A DNA stretch of 64,000 nucleotides, taken from NCBI RefSeq assembly GCF_040611135.1, contig NZ_JBEXNL010000012.1, positions 1 through 64,000 on the forward strand, given 5' to 3'. Of this stretch, positions 24,306 to 32,315 are shown in pieces. Position numbers and translations under genes: made by a program. A model generated the notes under the pieces. That model did no database searches. It was given only the letters and a program-made list of their open reading frames with translations, and was not told the DNA's origin. Source of the DNA: Tsukamurella sp040611135. GTDB taxonomy: Bacteria > Actinomycetota > Actinomycetes > Mycobacteriales > Mycobacteriaceae. Every line of letters begins with the position of its first letter. Within the stretch, counting starts at the first letter, position 1.

Positions 24306-25892
24306 GTGACCCGTCCCGTGGTATTGATCGCCGACAAGCTGGCACCGTCGACTGTGGAGGCGCTCGGTGACGGCGTCGAGGTGAAGTGGGTCGACGGCCC
24401 CGATCGCCCGGCCCTGCTCGCCGCGGTCCCCGAGGCCGACGCGCTGCTCGTCCGCTCCGCGACCACCGTCGACGCGGAGGTCCTCGCCGCCGCCACCAAG
24501 CTGAAGATCGTCGCCCGCGCCGGCGTCGGCCTCGACAACGTGGACGTGCCCGCCGCCACCGAGCGCGGCGTCCTCGTGGTCAACGCCCCCACCTCGAACA
24601 TCCACACTGCCGCCGAGCACGCCGTCGCGCTGATGCTCGCCACAGCCCGCCAGATCCCGGCCGCGGACAAGACGCTGCGCGAGCACACCTGGAAGCGCAG
24701 CTCGTTCAACGGCGTCGAGATCCTCGGCAAGACCGTCGGCGTCGTCGGCATGGGTCGCATCGGTCAGCTCGTCGCGCAGCGCCTCGCCGCCTTCGAGACG
24801 AAGATCGTCGCGTACGACCCCTACGTGAGCCCGGCCCGCGCCGCGCAGCTCGGCATCGAGTTGCTCACGCTGGACGAGCTGCTCGAGCGCGCCGACTTCA
24901 TCTCGGTGCACCTCCCGAAGACCCCGGAGACCAAGGGCCTGATCGGCCGTGAGGCGCTCGCCCGCACGAAGAAGGGCGTCGTCATCGTCAACGCGGCCCG
25001 CGGCGGCCTCATCGACGAGCAGGCCCTCGCGGACGCGATCACCTCGGGCCACGTCTTCGGCGCTGGCCTCGACGTCTTCGAGACCGAGCCCTGCACCGAC
25101 AGCCCGCTGTTCGAGCTGCCGCAGGTCGTCGTGACCCCGCACCTCGGCGCCTCCACTTCGGAGGCGCAGGACCGCGCCGGCACCGACGTCGCCAAGAGCG
25201 TCCGCCTGGCCCTCGCCGGCGAGTTCGTGCCGGACGCCGTCAACGTCAAGGGCGGCGCCGTCGACGAGGAGGTCGCGCCCTGGCTCGAGCTCACCCGCAA
25301 GCTGGGTGTGCTGCTGGGCGGCCTGCCCGGGCAGCTGCCCGAGAAGATCGGCGTCACCGTCCGCGGCGAGCTCGCCAGCGAGAACGTCGACATCCTGCAG
25401 CTCTCGGCGCTGCGCGGCCTGTTCTCGGCCGTCATCGAGGACGCCGTCACCTTCGTCAACGCCCCCGCCCTCGCGGAGGAGCGCGGCGTCACTGTCGAGC
25501 TGGAGAAGGTCTCGGAGAGCCCCAACCACCGCAGCCTGGTCGACGTGCGCGCCGTGTACGGCGACGGCACCGTCGCCAATGTCTCGGGCACCCTGTCGGG
25601 CCTGAGCCGGGTGGAGAAGGTCACCAACATCAACGGCCGCAATTTCGACCTGCGCGCCGAAGGCCTGAACCTGTTCATCGCTTACGGCGATCAGCCGGGC
25701 TCGCTGGGCAAGATCGGCACGCTCCTCGGGGATGCCGGCATCGACATCCAGGCCGCTGCGCTCAGCCAGGACGCCGAGGGCGACGGGGCGACGGTGCTGC
25801 TGCGCGTCAGCCAGGCCGTGCCCGCCGAGGTCCAGCAGGCCATCGGCGAGGCCGTCGCGGCCACCACCATCGCGCAGGTGGATCTCTCGTGA
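24306..25892 (+). CDS. serA: D-3-phosphoglycerate dehydrogenase (type I)
   Basis: SerA oxidises 3-phosphoglycerate to 3-phosphohydroxypyruvate with NAD, the first step of serine synthesis. The 528-residue length is that of the long mycobacterial type. The N-terminal catalytic parts flank a Rossmann domain with VGVVGMGRIGQLVAQRL. The catalytic Arg, Glu and His are in NAARGGLIDEQAL and in TPHLGASTSEAQ. After residue 310 come the intervening (ASB) domain and a C-terminal ACT domain (FIAYGDQPGSLGKIGTLL) that binds serine. GAGGAG precedes the GTG start. A six-base-pair hairpin CGGTGC/GCACCG lies in the short leader. The stop overlaps the start of leuB, so serine and leucine genes are co-translated, as in mycobacteria. 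Confidence 0.96.
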   Translation: MTRPVVLIADKLAPSTVEALGDGVEVKWVDGPDRPALLAAVPEADALLVRSATTVDAEVLAAATKLKIVARAGVGLDNVDVPAATERGVLVVNAPTSNIHTAAEHAVALMLATARQIPAADKTLREHTWKRSSFNGVEILGKTVGVVGMGRIGQLVAQRLAAFETKIVAYDPYVSPARAAQLGIELLTLDELLERADFISVHLPKTPETKGLIGREALARTKKGVVIVNAARGGLIDEQALADAITSGHVFGAGLDVFETEPCTDSPLFELPQVVVTPHLGASTSEAQDRAGTDVAKSVRLALAGEFVPDAVNVKGGAVDEEVAPWLELTRKLGVLLGGLPGQLPEKIGVTVRGELASENVDILQLSALRGLFSAVIEDAVTFVNAPALAEERGVTVELEKVSESPNHRSLVDVRAVYGDGTVANVSGTLSGLSRVEKVTNINGRNFDLRAEGLNLFIAYGDQPGSLGKIGTLLGDAGIDIQAAALSQDAEGDGATVLLRVSQAVPAEVQQAIGEAVAATTIAQVDLS

Positions 25893-26908
25893 AGCTCGCG
25901 GTGATCGGCGGGGACGGCATCGGCCCCGAGGTGACGGCGGAGGCGCTCAAGGTGCTGCGCGCGGTGGTCGGCGAGATCGAGACCACCGAGTACGACCTGG
26001 GCGCGCGCCGCTACGAGCGCAACGGCGAGCTGCTCACCGACGAGGACCTGGCGTCGCTGCGCGGGCACGACGCGATCCTGCTCGGCGCCATCGGCGACCC
26101 GCGCAAGGTCCCGCCGGGCGTGCTCGAGCGCGGGCTGCTGCTGAAGATGCGCTTCGCGCTGGACCACCACGTGAACCTGCGCCCGTCGAAGCTCTTCCCG
26201 GGCGTCGAGTCGCCCCTGAAGAACCCGGGCGAGATCGACTTCGTCGTGGTCCGCGAGGGCACCGAGGGCGCGTACACGGGCAACGGCGGCGCGATCCGTG
26301 TCGGCACCCCGCAGGAGGTCGCCAACGAGACCTCGGTCAACACCCGGTTCGGCGCGGAGCGCGTGGTGCGCTTCGCCTTCGAGCTCGCGCGCACCCGGCG
26401 GAAGAAGCTGACGCTGGTGCACAAGACGAACGTGCTCGTCTTCGGCGGCTCGCTGTGGCAGCGCACCGTCGACGAGGTGGCGCAGGAGTTCCCCGACGTC
26501 GCGGTGGATTACAGCCACATCGACGCGGCGACGATCTACCTGGTGACCGACCCGTCGCGGTTCGACGTGATCGTCACCGACAACCTCTTCGGCGACATCC
26601 TCACCGACGAGGCCGGCGCGATCTCCGGCGGCATCGGCCTGGCGGCGTCGGGCAACATCGACGCGACGGGAACCAACCCGTCGATGTTCGAGCCCGTGCA
26701 CGGCAGCGCCCCGGACATCGTCGGCCAGGGCGTCGCGGATCCCACCGCGGCCATCCTGTCCGCGGCGATGCTGCTGCGGCACCTCGGGAACGCCGAGGGC
26801 GCGCAGCGCATCGAGGACGCGGTGACCGCGGACCTCGCCGCCCGCGGCGACGCCCCGATCCGCACCGCCGAGGTCGGCGACCGCATCGCCGCCGCCCTCA
26901 CGGCGTAA
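25889..26908 (+). CDS. leuB: 3-isopropylmalate dehydrogenase
   Basis: LeuB oxidatively decarboxylates 3-isopropylmalate to 2-ketoisocaproate with NAD, the third committed step to leucine. The 339-residue protein has AVIGGDGIGPEVTAEALKVL at the N-terminus, the substrate-binding Arg cluster in LRPSKLFPGVESPL, and the DAATIYLVTDPSRFDVIVTDN region containing the metal-binding Asp residues. The nucleotide site EPVHGSAPDI follows. GTG overlaps the serA stop. Length is normal for the actinobacterial type. The other leucine genes leuC and leuD are at 39.1-41.1 kb; leuA is not in the window. Confidence 0.96.
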   Translation: MKLAVIGGDGIGPEVTAEALKVLRAVVGEIETTEYDLGARRYERNGELLTDEDLASLRGHDAILLGAIGDPRKVPPGVLERGLLLKMRFALDHHVNLRPSKLFPGVESPLKNPGEIDFVVVREGTEGAYTGNGGAIRVGTPQEVANETSVNTRFGAERVVRFAFELARTRRKKLTLVHKTNVLVFGGSLWQRTVDEVAQEFPDVAVDYSHIDAATIYLVTDPSRFDVIVTDNLFGDILTDEAGAISGGIGLAASGNIDATGTNPSMFEPVHGSAPDIVGQGVADPTAAILSAAMLLRHLGNAEGAQRIEDAVTADLAARGDAPIRTAEVGDRIAAALTA

Positions 26909-26918
26909 CCCCCACCCC

Positions 26919-26983
26919 TGACTTAACAGCGTTAGCCCATATCTCCACCTGCGGGTTCTCTATGGGCTAACGCTGTTAAGTCA
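26919..26983. repeat. 23-base perfect inverted repeat between convergent genes
   Basis: The arm at 26919-26941 is exactly complementary to 26961-26983, with a 19-base loop. It sits between the 3' ends of leuB and a convergent MFS gene. Each arm contains TTAAC-AGC-GTTAG, itself a near-palindrome. The arms are notably richer in A/T than the surroundings and no T tract follows. It could be a bidirectional terminator, but the length and inner symmetry are also those of REP- or MITE-like elements. Confidence 0.75.
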
Positions 26984-26986
26984 TAT

Positions 26987-28201
26987 TCAGGGGGTCGACG
27001 GTGCCGCCTCCGGCAGGTCCGCGGGCTTCGCGTCGGAGGGGACGAGCGGATAGGCGAGCAGCGGCGCCAGGGCCACGATCGCGAAGGCGGCGCCGAAGCT
27101 CGTCGCGTGGATCAGGGCACCCAGGATCGGCCCGGCCGCGGTCGTGGCGACGAACTGTCCGGTGTTCTGGATGCCCAGCGCGCGGCCGCTGTAGAACGGG
27201 CCGGCCTTCTCGGCGATGGCGGTGAAGGCCAGCCCGTTATCGGCGACGGTGACCACTGAGGCGATCAGGAACACCACCACTGCGACAGGGGAGCCGATCG
27301 CGGCGAGCGCGCCCAGTCCGCCCACCGCTGCGGCGGCCGCCAGTGCGATCCACCGGATCGGGGCGGTGCGCGATCCCAGTCGGTCCGACCATGCGCCCGC
27401 GGCGATCCGTCCGAGGGCGCCGAACAGCTGGCTCACCGAGATCAGGAGACCCGCCGTCGCCGGCGCCCAGTGCAGTCCGACGATCAGCCAGGTGATGCCC
27501 CAGGTCCAGATCGCGCCCTGGGGCAGAACCAGCAGCAGCGACACGGCGTGGATGCGGGCGAGGAAGGAGTCCTCCCGGTAGGGGTTCACCTGCGCCGCGG
27601 TCGCCGCCGGCCCGGTCTCGGGGCGGGGTGGGTCGATGATGAACGCCCACACCAGGATCAGGGACACGACGGCCACGATCAGTGGGACCGTCATCGCCGC
27701 GGTGAGGCCGATGCGATTGGCCAGCAACGGCATCGTGAGCGACAGGATCGCGATGCCCAGGGGTTGCGAGGTCTGCCTGATCCCCATGGCGGTGCCGCGG
27801 CTGGATGCGGGGAACCAGCCGACCACGATCCGGCCGCTCGCGCCGTTCCCGCTGGCGGCCATCGCGGAGGCGAAGAAGAGGCCGATCGCCGATAGGTACA
27901 GCGGGGCGCGCGTCGCGAACGACGCGACGGTGGCCGCCAGCGCGATTGCTGCCCCCGCCATGCTGATCAGCAGGACCCGCCGCTCGCCGTACCGGTCGAT
28001 GAGGGCGCCCCACAGGATCGTCGTGAGCAGCAGGCCCGCGGGCGCCGCCGCGGCGAACAGGCCCGCACTCTGCACCGGGAGGCCGCTGCGGATGAGCTGC
28101 GGGATGAGGAACGCGGCGGCGTTCACGGCGGCGGTCGTGGTGATCGCGGCGGTCATGGACACCACCAGGATCCACCAGCGGCGGGCGGCTGACATCTCCA
28201 T
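26987..28201 (-). CDS. MFS transporter (efflux-type)
   Basis: The 404-residue protein has 12 predicted membrane segments with an MFS loop signature in WGALIDRYGERRVLL between helices 2 and 3. Its location between leuB and the FAH-family gene matches the MFS gene Rv2994 of M. tuberculosis, whose substrate is unknown. Helix 4 and 5 regions (GIRQTSQPLGIAILSL) look like the drug:H+ or nitrate/sialate-like branches. Start choice is uncertain: ATG 28201 and ATG 28195 are close together and neither has a clear Shine-Dalgarno. An in-frame open extension to 28402 runs into the promoter of the divergent FAH gene and is rejected. Confidence 0.84.
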   Translation of the reverse strand: MEMSAARRWWILVVSMTAAITTTAAVNAAAFLIPQLIRSGLPVQSAGLFAAAAPAGLLLTTILWGALIDRYGERRVLLISMAGAAIALAATVASFATRAPLYLSAIGLFFASAMAASGNGASGRIVVGWFPASSRGTAMGIRQTSQPLGIAILSLTMPLLANRIGLTAAMTVPLIVAVVSLILVWAFIIDPPRPETGPAATAAQVNPYREDSFLARIHAVSLLLVLPQGAIWTWGITWLIVGLHWAPATAGLLISVSQLFGALGRIAAGAWSDRLGSRTAPIRWIALAAAAAVGGLGALAAIGSPVAVVVFLIASVVTVADNGLAFTAIAEKAGPFYSGRALGIQNTGQFVATTAAGPILGALIHATSFGAAFAIVALAPLLAYPLVPSDAKPADLPEAAPSTP

Positions 28202-28278
28202 ATGAATCCCAATCAGTGGAACGCGTAGCTTACATTGTGAGATGAAGCCTAGCTGGTCGAAGTATTGCCGTCGACCGG

Positions 28279-28284
28279 TAGGCT
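28279..28284 (+). promoter_or_regulatory. candidate -10 box of leaderless FAH-gene promoter
   Basis: TAGGCT ends six bases before the ATG at 28291, with no Shine-Dalgarno in between. Confidence 0.42.
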
Positions 28285-28290
28285 CGCCGT

Positions 28291-29064
28291 ATGCGCCTTG
28301 CACGAATCGCCAGCAGTGACGGGGTCGCGTTCGCGGCCATCGAGGGTGACCCGGAGGATGGTGCCCGGGCCCGCGAGATCTCCGAGCATCCTTTCGGCAC
28401 ACCGGAGTTCACCGGCCGTAGCTGGGCGCTGGACGACGTGCGCCTGCTCGCGCCGATCCTCGCCAGCAAGGTGGTCTGCATCGGCAAGAACTACGCGGCG
28501 CACGCGGCGGAGATGGGCGGCGAGGCGCCCAAGGATCCGGTGATCTTCATCAAGCCCAACACCTCGATCATCGGCCCGCTCGCGCCGATCAAGCTGCCCC
28601 GCAGCTCGCAGCAGGTGGACTACGAGGGCGAGCTCGCCGTCGTGATCGGCCAGCCCTGCCGCGACGTGCCGGCCGCGCGCGCGAAGGACGTGATCCTGGG
28701 GTACACCGTCGCGAACGACGTCACCGCGCGCGATCAGCAGCAGCACGACGGTCAGTGGACGCGCGGCAAGGGCTACGACACGTTCTGCCCGCTCGGCCCG
28801 TGGATCGAGACGGAGTTCGACCCGTCGGACGCGCGGATCTACACCGAGCTCGACGGCCAGATCAAGCAGGACTCCCGCACCTCGCTGATGATCCACTCCA
28901 TCGGCGACATCGTCGAGTGGATCTCGTCCGTGATGACCCTGTTGCCGGGCGATGTGATCCTCACCGGCACGCCGGAGGGCGTCGGCCCCGTCACCGCGGG
29001 CCAGCACGTGGCGGTCACCGTCGAGGGGATCGGTACGCTCACCAGCCTGGCCGAGGACCGATAG
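28291..29064 (+). CDS. fumarylacetoacetate hydrolase family protein
   Basis: The 257-residue protein belongs to the FAH superfamily, which cleaves or decarboxylates beta-diketo and related acids with a magnesium ion. Family motifs are clear: KVVCIGKNYAAHAAEMG, PVIFIKPNTS, the metal-binding Glu residues in VDYEGELAVVIG, ending in VILTGTPEGVGPV. The equivalent mycobacterial gene (Rv2993c) is annotated as 2-hydroxyhepta-2,4-diene-1,7-dioate isomerase or acylpyruvase. Oxaloacetate decarboxylase or acylpyruvate hydrolase activity is equally possible. It is immediately upstream of gltX with 23 bases between, but gltX has its own -10-like box. Confidence 0.9.
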   Translation: MRLARIASSDGVAFAAIEGDPEDGARAREISEHPFGTPEFTGRSWALDDVRLLAPILASKVVCIGKNYAAHAAEMGGEAPKDPVIFIKPNTSIIGPLAPIKLPRSSQQVDYEGELAVVIGQPCRDVPAARAKDVILGYTVANDVTARDQQQHDGQWTRGKGYDTFCPLGPWIETEFDPSDARIYTELDGQIKQDSRTSLMIHSIGDIVEWISSVMTLLPGDVILTGTPEGVGPVTAGQHVAVTVEGIGTLTSLAEDR

Positions 29065-29074
29065 GCGCGCCGAC

Positions 29075-29080
29075 TACGCT
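29075..29080 (+). promoter_or_regulatory. candidate -10 box of leaderless gltX promoter
   Basis: TACGCT lies seven bases upstream of the GTG at 29088. No Shine-Dalgarno is visible. Confidence 0.4.
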
Positions 29081-29087
29081 GGACGGC

Positions 29088-30602
29088 GTGACTGATTCGA
29101 CCCCCGCACCGTCGAACGCGACCGTGCGCGTGCGCTTCTGCCCGTCGCCCACCGGCACGCCGCACGTCGGCATGGTGCGCACCGCGTTGTTCAACTTCGC
29201 CCACGCGCGACACACCGGCGGCACCTTCGTCTTCCGCATCGAGGACACCGACGCCGCCCGGGACAGCGAGGAGAGCTACGCCGCGATCCTCGAATCGCTG
29301 CGCTGGCTCGGCCTGGACTGGGACGAGGGACCCGAGGTGGGCGGGCCGTACGGGCCGTACCGGCAGTCGGAGCGCAAGGATCTGCACCTGGACGTCGTGC
29401 GGCGCCTCGTCGAGGGCGGCTACGCCTACGAGGCGTTCTCGACCCCCGAGGAGGTCGAGGCGCGCCACGTCGCCGCCGGCCGCAACCCGAAGCTGGGCTA
29501 CGACAACTTCGATCGCGACCTCACGGCGGAGCAGAAGGCCGCCTACCTCGCCGAGGGCCGCAGCCCCGTCGTGCGCCTGCGGATGCCCGACCACGACTTC
29601 ACCTGGAACGACATGGTGCGCGGCGAGACCACCTTCGCCGCGGGCAGCGTCCCCGACTTCGCGCTCACCCGCGCGAACGGCGACCCGCTGTACACCCTGG
29701 TCAACCCCGTCGACGACGCGATGATGAAGATCACGCACGTGCTGCGCGGCGAGGACCTGCTCAGCTCCACGCCGCGGCAGATCGCGCTGTACGAGGCGCT
29801 GGTGGCGATCGGCGTCGCGGAGCGCACGCCCGAGTTCGGGCACCTGCCCTTCGTGATGGGGGAGGGCAACAAGAAGCTGTCCAAGCGCGACCCCGAGTCC
29901 AACCTGTTCCATCACCGCGACCGCGGCTTCATTCCGGAGGGGCTGCTCAACTACCTCGCGCTGCTCGGCTGGGGCATCTCCGCCGACAACGACGTGTTCA
30001 GCCTCGATGAGATGATCGCCGCGTTCGACGTGCACCGGGTGAACTCCAACCCGGCCCGGTTCGACCAGAAGAAGGCCGACGCGATCAACGCCGAGCACAT
30101 CCGGCTGCTCACGCCGGAGGACTTCGAGGCCCGCCTGCGGTCCTTCCTCGTCGAGCGGGGCTTCGTCGACGGTGCCCGCCTCGGCCCGGAGTTCCCGACC
30201 GCGGCGGAGCTCGTGCAGACCCGCATCGTGGTCCTCTCGGACGCGTGGGACCTGCTGAAGTTCCTCTACGTCGACGAGGCCGAGTTCCGGGTCGACGACG
30301 CGGCAGCGGCCAAGAACATCAAGGCCGACGCGGGGCAGGTGCTGGACGCCGCCTCGGAGGCGCTCGCCGGCGTCACGGACTGGACCACCGAGTCGATCGA
30401 GAACGCGCTCAAGAGCACGCTGATCGACGAGCTGGAGCTCAAACCCCGCAAGGCCTACGCGCCGATTCGCGTGGGCGTCACCGGCTCGCCGATCAGCCCA
30501 CCGCTGTTCGAGTCGCTGGAGCTCCTCGGTCGGGAGCGGACCCTGGGTCGGCTGGCCTCGGCGCGCACCCTGGTGCCGGCCGACGGTGCCGCGCCCCAGT
30601 AG
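29088..30602 (+). CDS. gltX: glutamyl-tRNA synthetase
   Basis: GltX charges tRNA-Glu with glutamate; in bacteria that use GatCAB it also mischarges tRNA-Gln. The 504-residue class I synthetase has the PSPTGTPHVGMVRTALFN signature (HIGH equivalent PHVG) near residue 20 and KLSKRD at residue 263 (KMSKS equivalent). The C-terminal helical anticodon-binding domain is complete. The GTG at 29088 follows a -10-like TACGCT by seven bases; frames further upstream overlap the FAH gene antisense-like and are not credible. tRNA-Gln and two tRNA-Glu genes follow within 350 bases, so the enzyme and its substrates are clustered. No glnS is seen here. The presence of gatB supports the indirect Gln-tRNA route. 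Confidence 0.96.
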   Translation: MTDSTPAPSNATVRVRFCPSPTGTPHVGMVRTALFNFAHARHTGGTFVFRIEDTDAARDSEESYAAILESLRWLGLDWDEGPEVGGPYGPYRQSERKDLHLDVVRRLVEGGYAYEAFSTPEEVEARHVAAGRNPKLGYDNFDRDLTAEQKAAYLAEGRSPVVRLRMPDHDFTWNDMVRGETTFAAGSVPDFALTRANGDPLYTLVNPVDDAMMKITHVLRGEDLLSSTPRQIALYEALVAIGVAERTPEFGHLPFVMGEGNKKLSKRDPESNLFHHRDRGFIPEGLLNYLALLGWGISADNDVFSLDEMIAAFDVHRVNSNPARFDQKKADAINAEHIRLLTPEDFEARLRSFLVERGFVDGARLGPEFPTAAELVQTRIVVLSDAWDLLKFLYVDEAEFRVDDAAAAKNIKADAGQVLDAASEALAGVTDWTTESIENALKSTLIDELELKPRKAYAPIRVGVTGSPISPPLFESLELLGRERTLGRLASARTLVPADGAAPQ

Positions 30603-30694
30603 GGGATGACCTGGCGATTTGGCGTTCCCTGTGCGGCTGGGTAAGCTGGATCGCGGCTCAAAACGAGGTCGGATACGGCCTCGAGAAGAGTCAA

Positions 30695-30766
30695 TGGCCT
30701 ATGGTGTAATTGGCAACACGGCTGATTCTGGTTCAGTTGTTCTAGGTTCGAGTCCTGGTAGGCCAG
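30695..30766 (+). tRNA. tRNA-Gln (anticodon CTG)
   Basis: The acceptor arms TGGCCTA and TAGGCCA pair fully, followed by discriminator G; CCA is not encoded. The anticodon loop TTCTGGT gives CTG, closed by a GCTGA/TCAGT stem. The T-arm loop GGTTCGAGTCC is canonical. It reads the CAG codon, the usual Gln codon of a GC-rich genome. It follows gltX, as in mycobacteria. Confidence 0.96.
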
Positions 30767-30773
30767 CGTGACA

Positions 30774-30797
30774 ACGCCCCCGCGCGAGCGGGGGCGT
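30774..30797 (+). terminator. hairpin between tRNA-Gln and tRNA-Glu
   Basis: ACGCCCCCGC pairs with GCGGGGGCGT (10 base pairs, tetraloop GCGA). It is strong but lacks a T tract, so it may be a processing signal or a partial terminator rather than a full stop before tRNA-Glu. Confidence 0.6.
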
Positions 30798-30803
30798 GTC
30801 CTA

Positions 30804-30876
30804 GCCCCCGTCGTCTAGCGGCCTAGGACGCCGCCCTCTCACGGCGGTAGCGTGGGTTCGAATCCCATCGGGGGTA
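30804..30876 (+). tRNA. tRNA-Glu (anticodon CTC), copy 1
   Basis: The acceptor GCCCCCG pairs with CGGGGGT (first pair G-U), discriminator A, CCA not encoded. The anticodon stem CCGCC/GGCGG encloses CTCTCAC, giving anticodon CTC for the GAG codon. The D-arm and GGTTCGAATCC T-arm are regular. The gene is 73 bases long. Confidence 0.96.
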
Positions 30877-30948
30877 CGTTTCGGTGCAGGTGCTGTGTTA
30901 CCTTCATCGAACTCGCTGCGGCGCCTCGGCGCAGTGGCACCAGTTCTA

Positions 30949-31021
30949 GCCCCCGTCGTCTAGCGGCCTAGGACGCCGCCCTCTCACGGCGGTAGCGTGG
31001 GTTCGAATCCCATCGGGGGTA
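30949..31021 (+). tRNA. tRNA-Glu (anticodon CTC), copy 2
   Basis: This is base-for-base identical to the copy at 30804-30876, and the identity extends three bases upstream (CTA) and two downstream (CG). The two copies are 145 bases apart, start to start. The 72 bases between them show no gene. The duplication should raise the dose of the tRNA for GAG, the dominant Glu codon here. Confidence 0.96.
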
Positions 31022-31027
31022 CGCACG

Positions 31028-31063
31028 GCGAATGGCCCGGATCAGGCGATCCGGGCCATTCGC
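31028..31063 (+). terminator. terminator of the tRNA cluster
   Basis: GCGAATGGCCCGGATC pairs perfectly with GATCCGGGCCATTCGC (16 base pairs, tetraloop AGGC) seven bases after the second tRNA-Glu, followed by GTCTC. It is one of the strongest hairpins in the window. Confidence 0.85.
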
Positions 31064-31163
31064 GTCTCGGCGGGTGGTCCCCCCGCTGCCGACCCCGTGA
31101 CACCCGGGCCCGCGGGTGGGATCATCGTCGGACAGCAGTTCCCGCAGCCACCTGGGAGCGGTC

Positions 31164-32315
31164 ATGGGTGTCGCGCGCCTGTCCGGCCTCGTCGAGACGA
31201 TCTATGCCGCGGGCGCGGGGACGACGCCCTGGTCGGCCGCGGTCGACGAGGTCCTGGGCGTCGTGGGCGCCGTCGGTGGCGGCTTGGTGCGAACGAGCGC
31301 TGACGGCTCGCGCGTGATCACGGTGTCGGCGCTCGCGCCGACCGTCGTCGCGGACTACCACGCGTACTACGGCGCGCTGGACGGCGTCGTCGAAGCGATC
31401 CACGCCGGCCCGATCGGCGAGCCGGTTCCGGGCGCGGACCTGATCCGGCGCCATCGAGGAACCGAGTTCCACGCGGACTGGGTGGTTCCGAACGGTTTCA
31501 GCGACGGCGTCTTCGTCCAGGTCGATGCCGCGACCACCCTGGTGTTCGTCGCACCCCCGGGCCGGCGTGACTACGCGACCCGGGATCGTCTCGCAGCGAT
31601 CCGGCTGCTCGCGCCGCACGTGCGGCGGTCGCTGGCACTCCACGCCCGGCTCGCGCACGAGACCCGTGCGGCGCGGGGGCTGAGCGCCGCCTTCGACACC
31701 GTCGACAGAGCCCTGGTGGTCGTGACCGCGAACGGCGAGACCGAGCACATCAACGCTGCCGCGCACAGGGTGCTCGATGAGCGGGACGGAATCCGGCTCG
31801 ACGGTGCCGGCCGGCTCACGCCCGTGCCGCGCGCGGCGGCCGAGCTTCGGACGGCGATCGGTCACGCCACGGGAGCACACCCGCGCACCGGCGCGGTCGT
31901 GCTGCTGCCCCGTCCGTCCGGCCTCCCGCCGCTGGTCGCCGCGGTGTTGCCGGTGCGGTCCGTCGATGACGGTGCCGGGCGCGCGCTGGTCATCCTGGCG
32001 GACGGCGCTGCCGAGCCGGACGGCCCGCGGCCGGAGCTGCTGCGCCGTTACTTCGGCCTCACCGACGCCGAGGCGCGCGTGGCGGTGATGATCGCCGAGG
32101 GTCTCGACGTCGCCGCGATCGCGGACGCACTGCGGGTCGCACGGTCGACCGTACGCACACACCTGCGGCACCTGTTCCAGAAGACCAACACCTCGCGGCA
32201 GACCGAGCTGGCGGTGGTACTGCACAGGCTCGCTCTCGGGGGGACGGCGCCCCGCCCCGGCCGAGGCCTCCTTCATATGAGGGAGGCGCGGCGCCGCTCC
32301 GACGTGATCCGATGA
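31164..32315 (+). CDS. LuxR-type transcriptional regulator
   Basis: The 383-residue protein has a C-terminal GerE/LuxR helix-turn-helix at about residues 300-360. It includes LTDAEARVAVMIAEGLDVAAIADALRVA in pieces, then STVRTHLRHLFQKTNTSRQTEL. The N-terminal 290 residues are a sensor region without a receiver Asp pattern or an ATPase. It has a possible PAS-like part near VVTANGETEHINAAAHRVL, as in the actinobacterial helix-turn-helix proteins with a PAS-like sensor. GGGAG six bases before ATG 31164 fixes the start. The stop overlaps the start of a P450 gene (ATGA), so the regulator and the enzyme are translated together. Its inducer is unknown. Confidence 0.86.
   Translation: MGVARLSGLVETIYAAGAGTTPWSAAVDEVLGVVGAVGGGLVRTSADGSRVITVSALAPTVVADYHAYYGALDGVVEAIHAGPIGEPVPGADLIRRHRGTEFHADWVVPNGFSDGVFVQVDAATTLVFVAPPGRRDYATRDRLAAIRLLAPHVRRSLALHARLAHETRAARGLSAAFDTVDRALVVVTANGETEHINAAAHRVLDERDGIRLDGAGRLTPVPRAAAELRTAIGHATGAHPRTGAVVLLPRPSGLPPLVAAVLPVRSVDDGAGRALVILADGAAEPDGPRPELLRRYFGLTDAEARVAVMIAEGLDVAAIADALRVARSTVRTHLRHLFQKTNTSRQTELAVVLHRLALGGTAPRPGRGLLHMREARRRSDVIR

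Noticed and set aside
30804..31021. Phage or island attachment sites made of the two tRNA-Glu copies
   Set aside because: Only 72 bases with no gene lie between the copies, and no integrase or mobility gene is in the window.
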